From NCBI RefSeq assembly GCF_018408855.1, contig NZ_AP024322.1:930001-994000 (forward strand): 64,000 bases of DNA, given 5' to 3'. The position numbers and the translations under genes were made by a program. Numbering within the stretch: position 1 is the stretch's first letter; each line of letters begins with the position of its first letter. The DNA is from Caballeronia sp. NK8 (lineage in GTDB: Bacteria > Pseudomonadota > Gammaproteobacteria > Burkholderiales > Burkholderiaceae). Shown here one piece after another: positions 47,926-58,674 of this stretch. The notes beneath the pieces were generated by a model, which saw only the letters and a list, made by a program, of their open reading frames with translations, was not told the origin of the DNA and ran no database searches.

Positions 47926-50900
47926 TCACTCCGCCGCATTCGCCGGCCGCGCACGGCCTTGACGACGCGCACGCCGCTCTTCCGCGCGAATCCGGAACCG
48001 GTCCATATAAAGATAGACAACCGGCGTCGTATAAAGCGTCAGCATCTGACTCACGATCAGTCCGCCAACGATGGCAATCCCCAGCGGCGCCCGCATCTCC
48101 GACCCTTCGCCGGTGCCGAACGCGAGCGGCAGCGCGCCGAGCAAGGCGGCCGCAGTGGTCATCATGATCGGCCGAAAGCGCAACAGGCACGCTTCGCGAA
48201 TCGCATCCTGCGGCGTCTGCGCGCCATGACGCGTCGCCTCGATCGCGAAGTCGACCATCATGATCGCGTTCTTCTTCACGATGCCGATGAGCAGAATCAC
48301 CGCGATCAGCGCGATGATGCTGAACTCCGTCTTGAACAGCAGCAGCGCGAGCAGCGCGCCGATGCCGGCGGACGGCAGCGTCGAGAGAATCGTGATCGGA
48401 TGGATATAGCTCTCGTACAGGATGCCGAGCACGATATAAACAGCCGCCAGCGCCGCGAGAATCAGGAGCGGCTGATCGTTGAGCGATTGCTGGAACGCCT
48501 GCGCCGTGCCCTGAAAACTGCCGTGGATGGTCTGCGGCACGCCGATCTCGGCCATCGTCTCGTAGATCGCGGCGGTCGCATCCGACAGCGACTTGCCCGG
48601 CGGCAGGTTGAACGAGATCGTCGAGGCGACGAACTGACTCTGGTGATTCACCGACAGCGGCGTATTGCCCGGCCCGAACTTCGCGATGGCCGACAGCGGA
48701 ACCATGGTCTCCTTCGTCGTCGACACCGCCGCGCCCGATGACGAACCATTCTTTCCCGTCGCGGCGATCGCGTTGGTCGCGGAGTTCTTCACCGCAGCGA
48801 GCGCGAGGGCGGCGGTGGTGTCGGTGCCGGTCGCGGACGCCGAGGCTGTCGAAGTCGTCGTCGTCGAAGCCGTCGATGCCGACGTGGTCGTCGATTGCGT
48901 CGATGCCGAGCCGCTCGCCGTTCCGCCCGACGTGCTGATGTAGATCTGCTTGAGCATCTCCGGGTCTTGCCAGTACTTCGGCGCAAGCTCCATCACGACG
49001 TGATACTGCGACAGCGGGTTATAGATGGTCGAAACCTGCCGCTGCCCGAACGCGTCGTACAGCGTGTTGTCGATCTGCGCGGGCTTGATGCCCAGGCGCG
49101 CCGCGGTCGCGCGGTCGAACGTGACCATCGCTTCCAATCCGCCTTGCTGCTGGTCGGAGTTGACGTCGGTGAGTTCGGGGCGCTTTTGCAGCGCATCGGT
49201 GAGAAGCGGTCCCCACTTGTAGAGATCGGAGGTCGTGTCCGACAGCAGCGTGAACTGATACTGCGCGTTCGACTGCCGCCCGCCCACACGAATATCCTGC
49301 ACGGCCTGCAGGAACGTGCGCGCGCCGGCGACATCCGCGAGCGGCTTGCGCAAGCGGTTGATCACCTGATCCGCCGACACCTTGCGCACGCTCTTCGGTT
49401 TCAGCGAAATGAACATGAAGCCCGAATTCGTGGAGCGCCCGCCCGTGAAGCCCGCGACGCTGTCGACGGCCGGATCGGCCTCGACGATCTTCATCATTTC
49501 CGCGAACTTGACCTTCATCGCCTGAAACGAGGTGCTCTGGTCCGCCTGAATGCCGCCGACGATGCGCCCCGTATCCTGTTGCGGGAAAAATCCCTTCGGC
49601 ACGATGACGTACAGAACGATGTTCAGCACGATGGTCGCGACGAGGATCGTGAGGATGGTGCGCGGATGCGCGAGCGCCCAGCCGAGCGTGCGCGCGTAGC
49701 CGCGCTGCATGCGCTCGAACTGGCGCTCCAGCCAGCGCGCGACGCGGCCTTCCTCCTTGCGATCGTGCGGCTCCTGCAGCAGGCGCGAGCACATCATCGG
49801 CGTGACGGTCAGCGACACGATCAGCGACACGCCGATCGCAAGCGACAGCGTCAGCGCGAACTCGCGGAACAGCCGCCCGACGATGCCGCCCATCAGCAGA
49901 ATCGGCAGAAACACGGCGACGAGCGACAGGCTGATCGACAGCACCGTGAAGCCCACTTCGCGCGCACCCAGAATGGCGGCCTGCATGCGCGGCACGCCTT
50001 TCTCCACATGCCGCGTGATGTTCTCCAGCACGACGATCGCATCGTCGACGACGAAGCCGGTCGCGATGGTGAGCGCCATCAGCGAGAGATTGTCGAGCGA
50101 GAAGCCGAGCAGATACATGGCCGCGAAGGTGCCGATGATCGAGATAGGCACGGCGACGCTCGGTATCAGGGTCGCGCGCCAGTTGCGCAGGAACAGGAAC
50201 ACGACCATCACGACGAGCGCGACCGCGACCACGAGCGTCAGTTCGGTGTCGTGCAGCGATGCGCGGATGGTGGTGGAGCGGTCGGCGGTCGGCGTGATCT
50301 GCACGTCGGCGGGCAGCGCCGCCTGCAATTGCGGCAGCATCGACTTCACGCGGTCGATCGTCTCGATGATGTTCGCGCCCGGCTGACGATACAGGATCAC
50401 GAGCACCGCGCGCTTGTTGTTGATGAGACCGAGATTGCGCAAATCCTCGACCGAATCGACCACTTCGCCGACGTCCGAGAGCTTCACCGCCGAGCCGTTG
50501 CGGTACGCGACGACGAGATCCTTGTATTGCGACGCCTTGCTCGCCTGGTCGTTGGTGTAGAGCTGAACCCGCGTGCCCTTGAACTCGATCGCGCCTTTCG
50601 GGCTGTTCGCATTCGCGGAGGCGAGCGCGGCGCGCACGTCCTCCAGCCCGATGCCGTAGTGAAACAGCGCGCCCGGTTCCAGTTCGACGCGCACCGCCGG
50701 ATTCGCGGAGCCGCTCACATCGACTTCGCCGACGCCCGGCACGGTCGACAGCGTCTGCTGCAGGACGGTCGCGGCGGAATCGTAGAGCGAGCCTGCCGTG
50801 CGCGTGGGCGAAGACAGCGCGAGCACGAGAATCGGCGCGTCGGCGGGGTTGACCTTGTGATAGGTCGGGTTCTGGCGCAGCGAGGTCGGCAGATCGGCGC

Positions 50901-51246
50901 GCGCGGCGTTGATCGCGGCCTGCACGTCGCGCGCGGCGCCGTCGATGTCGCGGTTCAGGCCGAATTGCAGCGTGATGCGTGTCGAGCCGACCGAGCTCAT
51001 CGAGGTCATCTCGCTGACGTCGGCGATGGTGCCCAGATGCCGCTCCAGCGGGCTCGCGACGCTCGTCGCGACGGTCTCGGGGCTGGCGCCGGGCAGGGAC
51101 GCCTGCACGGAGATCGTCGGGAAATCGACTTGCGGCAGCGGCGCGACGGGCAGCCGCACGAACGCGAACATGCCCGCGAGCGCGATGCCGATCGCGAGCA
51201 AAGTCGTCGCGACAGGCCGGCCGATGAAAAAGCGCGACAGATTCAT
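47926..51246 (-). CDS. mdtC: RND efflux permease MdtC, with an unusual insert
   Basis: An 1106-residue RND pump subunit (E. coli MdtC has 1025). Twelve membrane helices and two large periplasmic loops; the proton-relay Asp pair is in [11 protein letters not shown]. Between IYISTSGG and [13 protein letters not shown] the protein has 69 extra residues (776-844), almost entirely Ser, Thr, Ala and Gly; MdtB lacks this segment. MdtB and MdtC form a mixed trimer that exports bile salts, novobiocin and similar compounds. It is the last gene of mdtABC, 3 bases after mdtB. No outer-membrane channel gene is present here. Confidence 0.92.
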   Translation of the reverse strand: MNLSRFFIGRPVATTLLAIGIALAGMFAFVRLPVAPLPQVDFPTISVQASLPGASPETVATSVASPLERHLGTIADVSEMTSMSSVGSTRITLQFGLNRDIDGAARDVQAAINAARADLPTSLRQNPTYHKVNPADAPILVLALSSPTRTAGSLYDSAATVLQQTLSTVPGVGEVDVSGSANPAVRVELEPGALFHYGIGLEDVRAALASANANSPKGAIEFKGTRVQLYTNDQASKASQYKDLVVAYRNGSAVKLSDVGEVVDSVEDLRNLGLINNKRAVLVILYRQPGANIIETIDRVKSMLPQLQAALPADVQITPTADRSTTIRASLHDTELTLVVAVALVVMVVFLFLRNWRATLIPSVAVPISIIGTFAAMYLLGFSLDNLSLMALTIATGFVVDDAIVVLENITRHVEKGVPRMQAAILGAREVGFTVLSISLSLVAVFLPILLMGGIVGRLFREFALTLSLAIGVSLIVSLTVTPMMCSRLLQEPHDRKEEGRVARWLERQFERMQRGYARTLGWALAHPRTILTILVATIVLNIVLYVIVPKGFFPQQDTGRIVGGIQADQSTSFQAMKVKFAEMMKIVEADPAVDSVAGFTGGRSTNSGFMFISLKPKSVRKVSADQVINRLRKPLADVAGARTFLQAVQDIRVGGRQSNAQYQFTLLSDTTSDLYKWGPLLTDALQKRPELTDVNSDQQQGGLEAMVTFDRATAARLGIKPAQIDNTLYDAFGQRQVSTIYNPLSQYHVVMELAPKYWQDPEMLKQIYISTSGGTASGSASTQSTTTSASTASTTTTSTASASATGTDTTAALALAAVKNSATNAIAATGKNGSSSGAAVSTTKETMVPLSAIAKFGPGNTPLSVNHQSQFVASTISFNLPPGKSLSDATAAIYETMAEIGVPQTIHGSFQGTAQAFQQSLNDQPLLILAALAAVYIVLGILYESYIHPITILSTLPSAGIGALLALLLFKTEFSIIALIAVILLIGIVKKNAIMMVDFAIEATRHGAQTPQDAIREACLLRFRPIMMTTAAALLGALPLAFGTGEGSEMRAPLGIAIVGGLIVSQMLTLYTTPVVYLYMDRFRIRAEERRARRQGRARPANAAE

Positions 51247-51249
51247 GGC

Positions 51250-54200
51250 TCAGCGTCCTTCACCGGCCGGCGCCGCGCCGGGCGTGCCGCGATGAAACCG
51301 GGCGCGCAGCTTGCGGCCGAGCGAATCGAAGCCGAGATAGATCACGGGCGTGGTGAACAGCGTGAGCAATTGCGACACGATCAGACCGCCGACGATCGCC
51401 ACGCCGAGCGGCCGCCGCAATTCCGAGCCCGCGCCCCAGCCGAGCATCAGCGGCAACGCGCCGAGGAGCGCCGCCATGGTCGTCATGAGAATGGGGCGAA
51501 AGCGCAGCAGGCAGGCCTGGAAGATCGCTTCGCGCGGCGGCTTGCCCTGGTCGCGTTCGGCTTCGAGCGCGAAGTCGATCATCATGATCGCGTTCTTCTT
51601 CACGATGCCGATCAAAAGCACGATGCCGATGATGCCGATGATGTCGAGATCGTGCCCGGTGATCATCAGCGAGAGCAGCGCGCCGACACCCGCCGAAGGC
51701 AGTGTCGAAAGAATCGTGATCGGATGGATGAAGCTCTCGTACAGCACGCCGAGCACGATGTACATCGTCACGATGGCCGCGAGAATCAGGAACAGCTCGT
51801 TCGACAGCGATGCCTGGAACGCGAGCGCCGCGCCCTGAAAGCGAATCTGGAACGAGGCCGGCAAGCCGATGTCCTGCTTCGCCTGCTCGATCGCCTTCAC
51901 CGCTTCGCCAAGCGACGCGCCCTTCGCGAGGTTGAAGGAGACGGTGGTCGCCGGGAACTGGCCAAGGTGCGTGACCAGCAAGGGCGCCGCGCGCTCATGG
52001 AACTTCGCGATGGCCGAGAGCGGCACCTGTCCGTTGGTCGCGGTGGAGGAGGGCAGGTAGATGCCGTTGAGCGTGTCGCTGTAATGCGCGTCGGACGGCT
52101 CCGCTTCGAGAATCACGCGGTACTGGTTCGACTGCGTGAAGATCGTCGAGATGATGCGCTGGCCGAACGCGTCGTACAGCGCGTTGTCGACGGTCGCGGG
52201 CGTGATGCCGAAGCGCGCGGCCGTCGCCCGGTCGATCTCGATATACACCGACTGGCCGTTCTGCTGCAGATCCGTGGCGACATCGGTCAGGATCGACGTG
52301 TGTTGCAGGCGCTCGACGAGCTTCGGCACCCATTCGGCGAATTCGGTCGCGTTCGGGTCCGTCAGCATGAACTGATATTGCGTCGGACTGACAGTCGAAT
52401 CGATCGTCAGATCCTGAACCGGCTGCATGTAGAGCTTGATACCGGGAATGTCGGCGACTTCGCTCTGGATCGTGCGGATGATGTCGCTCGACGTATTGTC
52501 GCGGTCGTCACGCGGCTTCAGGTTGATGAGCATGCGCCCGCTATTGAGCGTGATGTTCGTGCCGTCCACGCCGACGAACGAGGTCAGGCTTTCCACGTCC
52601 TGGTTCTGCAGGATCTTCGCCGCGAGCGCCTGTTGCTGCTCGGCGACCGCCTTGTACGACGCCGCCTGCGGCGCCTGCGTGATCGCCTGGATCACGCCCG
52701 TGTCCTGAGTCGGAAAAAAGCCCTTCGGAATGTACACGTACAGCACGGCGGTGCAGATGAGCGTGAGCACGAACACGAACAGCGTCGCGCGTTGACGCTC
52801 CAGCACCCAGTTCAGCGCGACCGCGTAACGCCCGATCACGTAATCGATGAACTGATGCGCGCGCGCCTCGAAACGCTTGCTTTCCTTCGGCGGCGTGTGG
52901 CGCAGGAGCTTGGCGCACATCATCGGCACGAGCGTGAGCGAGACGATCGCCGAAATGACGATGGTCACCGCGAGCGTGATCGCGAACTCATGGAACAGGC
53001 GGCCGACCACGTCGCCCATGAAGAGCAGCGGAATCAGCACGGCGATGAGCGAAACCGTCAGCGAGATGATGGTGAAGCCGATCTGCTTCGAGCCCTTCAA
53101 CGCCGCTTCGAGCGGCGGATCGCCTTCCTCGACGTAACGCGCGATGTTCTCGATCATCACGATGGCATCGTCGACGACGAAACCGGTCGCGATGGTCAGC
53201 GCCATCAGCGAGAGGTTGTCGAGCGAGAAGCCGCACAGATACATGATCGCGAGCGTGCCGACCAATGAGAGCGGCACGGAAAGGCTCGGGATGATGGTCG
53301 CGTAGACGTTCGCGAGGAACAGATAAATGACCAGCACGACAAGCACGACGGACAGCGCGAGCTCGAACTGCACGTCGCGGACCGAGGCGCGGATGGTGGT
53401 GGTGCGGTCGGTGACGACGCGCACGTCGAGCGCCGCCGGCAGCGCCTGCTGCAATTGCGGCAGGATTTTCTTGATGCCGTCGACGACCGCGATTACGTTC
53501 GCGCCCGGCTGGCGCTGCACGTTCAGGATGATCGCAGGCGTCGAATCGACCCACGCGCCGAGCTTCGTGTTCTCCGGACCCTGCACGATGGTCGCGACGT
53601 CGGTCAGCATCACCGGCCGGCCGCTGCGATAGGCGACGACCGCGCTTTTGTATGCGTCGGCGTCGGTGAGCTGGTCGTTCGCGTTGATCGTGTAGGCGCG
53701 CGAAGGGCCGTCGAAGTTGCCTTTCGGCGTGTTGACGTTGAGGTTCGATATGGTCGTGCGCAAGTCGTCGATGTTCAGGCCGTACGACGCCAGCGCGCGT
53801 GTATTCGCGCGGATACGCACGGCGGGGCGGTTGCCGCCGCTCACTGCGACGAGGCCCACGCCCGCAACCTGCGAGATCTTCTGTGCGAGACGCGTATCGG
53901 CGAGGTCCTGCACCTGCGTGAGGGGCAATGTCTTCGAGCTCACGGCGAGCGTCATGATCGGCGCGTCGGCGGGGTTCACCTTCGCGTAGATCGGCGGCGC
54001 GGGCAGGTCGGACGGCAGCAGGTTGCCCGCCGCGTTGATCGCCGCCTGCACTTCCTGCTCGGCGATATCGAGCGGCAAGTCGAGGCTGAACTGCAGCGTG
54101 ATGACCGATGCCCCCGCCGAACTCTGCGACGACATCTGGTTCAGGCTCGCCATCTGGCCGAACTGCTTTTCGAGCGGCGCGGTGACGCTCGAGGTCATCA

Positions 54201-54372
54201 CGTCGGGCGAAGCGCCCGGATAGAACGTCTGGACCTGGATCGTCGGATAGTCGACGGCGGGCAGCGCGGAGAGCGGCAAAAAGCGCAGCGCGACGAGGCC
54301 GACCAGCATGATCGCCGCCATCAGGAGCGCCGTGCCGACCGGGCGCAGAATAAAAATGCGAGATGGGTTCAT
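51250..54372 (-). CDS. mdtB: RND efflux permease MdtB
   Basis: A 1040-residue RND permease, the MdtB type of a two-permease pump, the length of E. coli MdtB. It has the TM4 Asp pair ([11 protein letters not shown]), [14 protein letters not shown] TM helices and the conserved porter region [21 protein letters not shown] with no insert. It lies 27 bases after mdtA and 3 before mdtC, so the three are one operon. It probably captures substrate in the periplasm together with MdtC. Confidence 0.94.
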   Translation of the reverse strand: MNPSRIFILRPVGTALLMAAIMLVGLVALRFLPLSALPAVDYPTIQVQTFYPGASPDVMTSSVTAPLEKQFGQMASLNQMSSQSSAGASVITLQFSLDLPLDIAEQEVQAAINAAGNLLPSDLPAPPIYAKVNPADAPIMTLAVSSKTLPLTQVQDLADTRLAQKISQVAGVGLVAVSGGNRPAVRIRANTRALASYGLNIDDLRTTISNLNVNTPKGNFDGPSRAYTINANDQLTDADAYKSAVVAYRSGRPVMLTDVATIVQGPENTKLGAWVDSTPAIILNVQRQPGANVIAVVDGIKKILPQLQQALPAALDVRVVTDRTTTIRASVRDVQFELALSVVLVVLVIYLFLANVYATIIPSLSVPLSLVGTLAIMYLCGFSLDNLSLMALTIATGFVVDDAIVMIENIARYVEEGDPPLEAALKGSKQIGFTIISLTVSLIAVLIPLLFMGDVVGRLFHEFAITLAVTIVISAIVSLTLVPMMCAKLLRHTPPKESKRFEARAHQFIDYVIGRYAVALNWVLERQRATLFVFVLTLICTAVLYVYIPKGFFPTQDTGVIQAITQAPQAASYKAVAEQQQALAAKILQNQDVESLTSFVGVDGTNITLNSGRMLINLKPRDDRDNTSSDIIRTIQSEVADIPGIKLYMQPVQDLTIDSTVSPTQYQFMLTDPNATEFAEWVPKLVERLQHTSILTDVATDLQQNGQSVYIEIDRATAARFGITPATVDNALYDAFGQRIISTIFTQSNQYRVILEAEPSDAHYSDTLNGIYLPSSTATNGQVPLSAIAKFHERAAPLLVTHLGQFPATTVSFNLAKGASLGEAVKAIEQAKQDIGLPASFQIRFQGAALAFQASLSNELFLILAAIVTMYIVLGVLYESFIHPITILSTLPSAGVGALLSLMITGHDLDIIGIIGIVLLIGIVKKNAIMMIDFALEAERDQGKPPREAIFQACLLRFRPILMTTMAALLGALPLMLGWGAGSELRRPLGVAIVGGLIVSQLLTLFTTPVIYLGFDSLGRKLRARFHRGTPGAAPAGEGR

Positions 54373-54399
54373 GCCGAATTGGTTACGTGATGCTCGGGA

Positions 54400-55773
54400 T
54401 TACTGCTGCTGCGACTGTTGACGTCGATGCCCGCCATGCCGCGCGCCCGACGCCGCCGACGCGGGCGCCGCCGCCGACGCGCCCGAAGCGCCGGAAGCAC
54501 CGGACGCGCCCGAAGCCGCTGCCGCCTTTTCAGCCGGGATCGTGATCTTCGCGCCTTCCTTCAGTCGGTCGGAACCGTCGATCACCACGCGCTCGCCCAC
54601 TTGCAGCCCGGACTTGATGCTGGTGCGCTCGCCGTCGACCGGACCGGTTTTCACGTTGCGCACCGTGACGGTGTTGTCCGGCTTCACGACATAGACGAAC
54701 GCGCCCGACGAGCCGTTCAATACTGCGGACGTCGGCACGATGGTCGCGTTGCGGATCACGTCGACCAGCAGTTTCGTGTTCACGAACTGATTCGGAAACA
54801 GCATGCCGCCCTTGTTCTCGAAGGTGGCGCGCAGTTTCACGGTGCCGGTGGTCGTGTCGATCTGGTTGTCGACGGTTTCGAGGAAGCCCGCTTCGAGCGA
54901 GGTGGTGTTCGCGCGGTCGTACGCGGTGACCGACATCTTCGTGCCCGCGTGCAACGGCTTGAGAATGGCGGCGAGATTGTCCTCGGACGTCGTGAAGATC
55001 ACGCTGATCGGCTGCAATTGCGTGATGACGACGACGCCGTTGGTGTCGCCCGTCGTCACGTAATTGCCCGGGTCGACCTGACGCAAACCGACGCGCCCCG
55101 ACACCGGCGCCGTGATGCGCGCGTAGGTGAGGTCGAGCTTGTAGGTATCGACGTTCGCCTGGTCGGATTTCACCGCCCCTTCGTACTGCTTGACGAGCGA
55201 CGCTTGCGTGTCGACCTGCTGCCTGGCGATGGAATCCTGCGACAACAGCGTCTGATAGCGCTGCAGGTCGAGCCGCGCGGTCTGCAGCAACGCCTGATCC
55301 TTCGCGAGCGTGCCTTGCGCGTTGCGCAGCGAGATTTCATACGGGCGCGGGTCGATCTGCGCGAGCAAATCGCCCTTCTTGACCATCTGGCCTTCCTTGA
55401 AGGCGACGTCGACCAGCGTGCCGTTCAGTTGCGTCTTGACCGTGACGTTCGCGAGCGGCGTCACCGTGCCGAGCGAATTGATGACGACGGGCATTTCGCC
55501 CTGCGTGACGGACGCCACGTGCACCGGCTGCGGCTGGTTGGTCGCGTTCGCGCCGCGCCGTCCGCCCTGACGCGCTTCCTGCGGGCCGCTCGTGCCGCCG
55601 CTGTCGCCACGGTTCCACGGATGCCACCACACGATGGCGCCGGCGACGATCAGAATCGCGACGATGAGCGGCACGATCCGGCGGCGGCGCGCCGTGGGCT
55701 CGACGGCGGCGGGCGTTGCGGGCGTGGGAGGCGTCGGGCGCGGCTGCGAGGGGGGATTCTTTTGGTCGTCCAT
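54400..55773 (-). CDS. mdtA: RND efflux periplasmic adaptor MdtA
   Basis: A 457-residue membrane-fusion protein linking the MdtBC permease to an outer-membrane channel. One N-terminal membrane helix (about residues 33-50) anchors it; the lipoyl part (VVINSLGTVTPLANVTVKTQ), the coiled-coil hairpin (about 155-215) and the beta-barrel (PISVIFTTSEDNLAAI) follow in order. The last 45 residues are low complexity with GAS repeats and end QQSQQQ. The start at 55773 is the first ATG that gives a normal N-terminus; there is no clear ribosome-binding site. Confidence 0.92.
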   Translation of the reverse strand: MDDQKNPPSQPRPTPPTPATPAAVEPTARRRRIVPLIVAILIVAGAIVWWHPWNRGDSGGTSGPQEARQGGRRGANATNQPQPVHVASVTQGEMPVVINSLGTVTPLANVTVKTQLNGTLVDVAFKEGQMVKKGDLLAQIDPRPYEISLRNAQGTLAKDQALLQTARLDLQRYQTLLSQDSIARQQVDTQASLVKQYEGAVKSDQANVDTYKLDLTYARITAPVSGRVGLRQVDPGNYVTTGDTNGVVVITQLQPISVIFTTSEDNLAAILKPLHAGTKMSVTAYDRANTTSLEAGFLETVDNQIDTTTGTVKLRATFENKGGMLFPNQFVNTKLLVDVIRNATIVPTSAVLNGSSGAFVYVVKPDNTVTVRNVKTGPVDGERTSIKSGLQVGERVVIDGSDRLKEGAKITIPAEKAAAASGASGASGASGASAAAPASAASGARHGGHRRQQSQQQ

Positions 55774-56121
55774 CGGTTCGGTGGCTGGGTCTTTCAAAAC
55801 GGGTACGATGCGCGCACGGACGGCGGTTCGCGGTTCGAGCGTGTGCAGGGCGGAGCGGCGCGCGCGTCGAACACGGAGCGAAGCGAAACCGAAGCGGAAA
55901 CCGCGCCGATTAGCGAGGCCGCCGAAAGCAGCCGGAAAGCCTTCCCGCCGAGGCAGGTCGGACGTCGGCGCGGCCCCGGTGCGCGCGAAGCATGATGCTA
56001 CGTGCCGCACCCGGCTCCGTCCACCGGTCATTCTTTCTGTTGATTACGACTGTTACACGCGTATCGACGCGAGCTTTCGATGCGCTTCGGCCGGCATATG
56101 CGGCAAGCGTCGTCGCGTAGT
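55774..56121. other. region upstream of mdtABC
   Basis: 348 bases between mdtA and the IclR gene, both on the minus strand. The mdtA promoter must be here or further upstream; I found no convincing elements, repeats or gene. The mdtA frame stays open into it but with non-homologous, Arg/Ala-rich sequence. Confidence 0.45.
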
Positions 56122-56955
56122 CTAACCGGCGGCGCGCGCGGCGTTCGTCGCGTGCGTGCCGCCGATCTCGCGCGTAATCTGCTCGACGCATTCGAGCAGC
56201 GAAGGCGCGACCTCGTCGACGAGGACTTCGCGCGAGCACTGATGCGAAGCGCCGCCGCAGTTGACCGAGTAACGCTCTTCGGACGGCCCGACAAAGCCGG
56301 CCGCGACGGCGTTCAGCCCGTGATGCCATTCGCCGAGCGAGATCGCGAAGCCGAGTTGCAAGGCGTCGTCGATGCCGCGCTGCAAACCGCCGGCGATTGC
56401 CGGCCAGTCGTCGCCCGAAGCCGTCTGCAGGCTGCCGATGAGCGCGCGCCGGTCCGCCTCCGACAGCACCGCGAGATACGCGCGGCCGACCGCGGTGCGG
56501 CTCAGATCCATCCGACCGCCGACTTCGAGCCGCGACACGAGCACCGCAGATCGCGGCCGAATGGCATCGATTACAACCATCTCAAGACGATCGCGCACGG
56601 CGAGGTGCACCGACAAACCGGTGCGCTCGGCGAGCCGGATGAGGAACGGACGCGCCCGAGCACGGATATCGAAATTGCGTAAGAATCCGTTGCTCAGTTC
56701 GAGCACGGACGCAGTCAGCACGAAGCGTTCACTATCGGGCAGGCGAAGCAGCAGTCCCGCGCCGACGAGCGTCGCGGTAATGCGTGAAATCGTGGGCTTG
56801 GGAATGCCGGTCCAGTCGGTCAGCTCGCGATTGCTGACAGGCGCGTCCGCGGCGGCGATCCTGCGCAGCACGTCGAGTCCGCGGGCGAGCGCGGTGACTT
56901 CCTCGCCGTCTTTTTCCCGGGCGCGTTCCCGGCCCAGCGACCGATCATTTTGCAT
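56122..56955 (-). CDS. IclR family transcriptional regulator
   Basis: A 277-residue regulator with an N-terminal winged helix (ALARGLDVLRRIAAADAPVSNRELT to LLLRLPDSERFVL) and a C-terminal effector domain (SVHLAVRDRLEMVVIDAIRP, later ISLGEWHHGLNAVAAGF). IclR proteins bind small aromatic or keto acids; the ligand cannot be told. The gene lies 348 bases upstream of mdtA on the same strand, so it could control the pump, but many IclR genes act on unlinked targets. The start at 56955 fits the family length; 57018 is also open. Neither has a ribosome-binding site. Confidence 0.88.
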   Translation of the reverse strand: MQNDRSLGRERAREKDGEEVTALARGLDVLRRIAAADAPVSNRELTDWTGIPKPTISRITATLVGAGLLLRLPDSERFVLTASVLELSNGFLRNFDIRARARPFLIRLAERTGLSVHLAVRDRLEMVVIDAIRPRSAVLVSRLEVGGRMDLSRTAVGRAYLAVLSEADRRALIGSLQTASGDDWPAIAGGLQRGIDDALQLGFAISLGEWHHGLNAVAAGFVGPSEERYSVNCGGASHQCSREVLVDEVAPSLLECVEQITREIGGTHATNAARAAG

Positions 56956-57136
56956 AGGCTTTTGTTTTGTGAAACATTGTTTTGTTTGATGACTGGGCGC
57001 AATTCTACAAGCGGGCATCCAAAAACTTGCAAACGATGCAAGCCTCGGCGATAAGGTGCATTCGCTGCGAATTTATTTCGTTCATCAGCACGGCTTGAAC
57101 GAAACTTGGGCAGTTGCCCGGACCGTGAAATTTTGC

Positions 57137-57165
57137 TTGACTCGCGCAGCGATCCCGGAAAAAAT
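57137..57165 (+). promoter_or_regulatory. promoter of the candidate small RNA
   Basis: TTGACT at 57137-57142 (5 of 6), a 17-base spacer, and AAAAAT at 57160-57165 (4 of 6). The predicted start is near 57172. Confidence 0.45.
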
Positions 57166-57171
57166 GGAACC

Positions 57172-57308
57172 GAATTTCGAAACCAGAGACGATGTGCGCG
57201 TGAGTGCTTCCCGTTCAGGACTCGAAAGACAGGCTCTCAGGTTCTAGCACGGCCCTCGGAATGGCTAGAACTTTTAAGGCGCTACGGCAACGTAGCGCCT
57301 TTTTTTTC
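57172..57308 (+). ncRNA. candidate trans-acting small RNA
   Basis: About 137 bases with no supported protein gene, bounded by a promoter-like pair upstream and a strong intrinsic terminator. Before the terminator lies an 8-bp perfect stem (GTTCTAGC at 57241-57248 with GCTAGAAC at 57264-57271), whose loop contains GGA; two more GGA triplets lie upstream. Between the stems is a short U-rich piece (CTTTTAAG), a possible Hfq site. I do not recognise it as a named RNA. A 27-codon frame starting at 57164 ends inside it and has only a weak ribosome-binding site. Confidence 0.55.
57276..57308 (+). terminator. strong intrinsic terminator, plus strand
   Basis: An 11-bp stem (AAGGCGCTACG and complement) with a GCAA tetraloop and a run of eight or nine T on the plus strand only; on the minus strand it is followed by TTAAAAG. 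No plus-strand protein gene lies upstream for it to end. Confidence 0.85.
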
Positions 57309-57462
57309 GTCCAGGCGTTCGCTGATGCTTCGGCGCGAATATACCGCAAAGCACCGCAAGCACTCGGGATGCCGGAAGGCAGGTGTGGAGGCGGGAATGT
57401 CAGCGGCCGTGCTCCTGACGGGCCGCTCGGAGGACGCGCAGCGATCGCGCGCGTCGCAGGAA

Positions 57463-57831
57463 TCAATACATATTGCTGAACACGCGACGCTGTTTGAGCA
57501 AGCGCTTGCCTCGCAGGATCCAGTAGACGCTCGCACACACGAGCAGCGCTGCGACTGCCAGCACGAGCAGCGGCGAGATCCGATCGGGCGCGGGCGGACT
57601 CGTCGCGATGAGCAGTGCCGCGAAGAATGCAGCGCCTGCCTGAAAGAACGCACGATGAGCGAGATTGCGTCGCATCCGGGGTGTGGTGAAGCGGGAGACG
57701 GGCGCGCGGGTGAACGGCTCGAACAGCATCAATCCTGCGACGAGGACGACGGTGACATTCATCAAAAGCATGGTGCGAGACTTCGTGGAGGCGGGACCGT
57801 GGCGAATATAGCCAACCGGATATCGCGCCAT
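57463..57831 (-). CDS. small membrane protein, unknown
   Basis: I do not recognise this 122-residue protein. It has three hydrophobic stretches (about 21-37, 64-80 and 86-107) and a basic C-terminus (RGKRLLKQRR). A good ribosome-binding site (AGGAGA, 9 bases before the ATG at 57831) supports this start over the internal ATG codons at 57771 and 57762. It is divergent from the Ala-rich lipoprotein gene, with 250 bases between them. Confidence 0.62.
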   Translation of the reverse strand: MARYPVGYIRHGPASTKSRTMLLMNVTVVLVAGLMLFEPFTRAPVSRFTTPRMRRNLAHRAFFQAGAAFFAALLIATSPPAPDRISPLLVLAVAALLVCASVYWILRGKRLLKQRRVFSNMY

Positions 57832-58081
57832 AACCAGAAGTCTCCTAAATGTAGAGGAAAAGTTCTATTTGCTGATTTTTCGCGATGTTCGCGCCTTTCG
57901 ATAGGTTCTTGAAAGCATGTTCACGGACTTCGAGCGTCAGCCAGTTCTCCTATGATGCAAGGTTCGGGCGACCGATTCTCGCTTCCGGTGCGCGAACTGG
58001 ATCGTTCATCGCTTTGGAAGAGACGCTGCCCCGACAGCGTATGATGTTCGCCAGTTTCGAGATGAGGTGGAAGGTAACGCC

Positions 58082-58555
58082 ATGCAGATGAATTCCATGA
58101 ACCGCATTGCCGTGGCGCTCGCGGCGCTCGGCGTGCTCGCCGCTTGCGAAAAGCACGACGCCACCGCGGGACAGGCCGCGAGCGCGTTCAACAACGTCGC
58201 GAGCCAGACCAGCCAGAAGTTCGATCAGGCGGCAAGCTACGTCGGTCAGAAGGTCGATGCGGCCAAGCAGTCCGCGCAGCAGAATTTCGACAACGCCGGC
58301 TCCATGCCCGACGTGTCCGCGAGCGGCGTCGCCGCGACGGCGCGAGCGAACTTCGATAACGCGGCGAGCGCCACCAACGCCGCGATCACCAACGCCGCGA
58401 GCGCAACTGGCGCCGGCCTGCAGTCGGCCGGGCGCAAACTGCAGCAATGGTCGGCGACGGACAGCGGCGCGTCGAACCCGCAGGCGAGCGCGCAAGGCTC
58501 GGTCGCGGGCCCGTCGTCCGATGCCGGCGGCACGCGCACCGAGATGGACAAATAG
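58082..58555 (+). CDS. Ala-rich lipoprotein, unknown
   Basis: A 157-residue lipoprotein with signal sequence and lipobox LAAC (Cys22). The mature part is built of short amphipathic units, such as FDQAASYVGQKVDAAKQSAQ and NFDNAASATNAAITNAASAT, that resemble LEA or apolipoprotein repeats and would form a helix on a surface. Function is unknown. The start at 58082 has GGAAGG 7 bases upstream; an ATG at 58067 lies within that site and is rejected. It lies 119 bases before mscS. Confidence 0.78.
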   Translation: MQMNSMNRIAVALAALGVLAACEKHDATAGQAASAFNNVASQTSQKFDQAASYVGQKVDAAKQSAQQNFDNAGSMPDVSASGVAATARANFDNAASATNAAITNAASATGAGLQSAGRKLQQWSATDSGASNPQASAQGSVAGPSSDAGGTRTEMDK

Positions 58556-58674
58556 CGCGTGGCTATTTGTCTGAAAAATCAGCGCGTCGACACTTAACAT
58601 TCGGTTACGTCCGCTTTGGGCGGGCTGCTGGTCCCAGCCGCTAAACTGGCGGTCTTTCAGAAATCGAGACCGTT

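Larger units (their letters stand above)
56956..57462. other. intergenic region with a candidate small RNA
   Basis: 507 bases between the IclR gene and a small membrane-protein gene. No supported coding gene. The plus strand holds a promoter, a stable hairpin and a strong terminator (see the entries at 57137-57308). The part at 57310-57462 is featureless to my eye. Confidence 0.6.

Noticed and set aside
48895..53268. A 1457-codon plus-strand frame across mdtC and mdtB
   Set aside because: It is antisense to two clearly recognisable RND permeases, is His/Arg/Asp-rich and has no domain. It is a typical shadow in GC-rich DNA.
57056..57247. A 63-codon plus-strand frame in the small-RNA region
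   Set aside because: No ribosome-binding site; it begins before the predicted transcription start and overlaps stable hairpins. A shorter 27-codon version remains possible but weak.
58067..58081. An upstream ATG for the Ala-rich lipoprotein
   Set aside because: It lies within the ribosome-binding site GGAAGG and would lengthen the signal sequence with polar residues.
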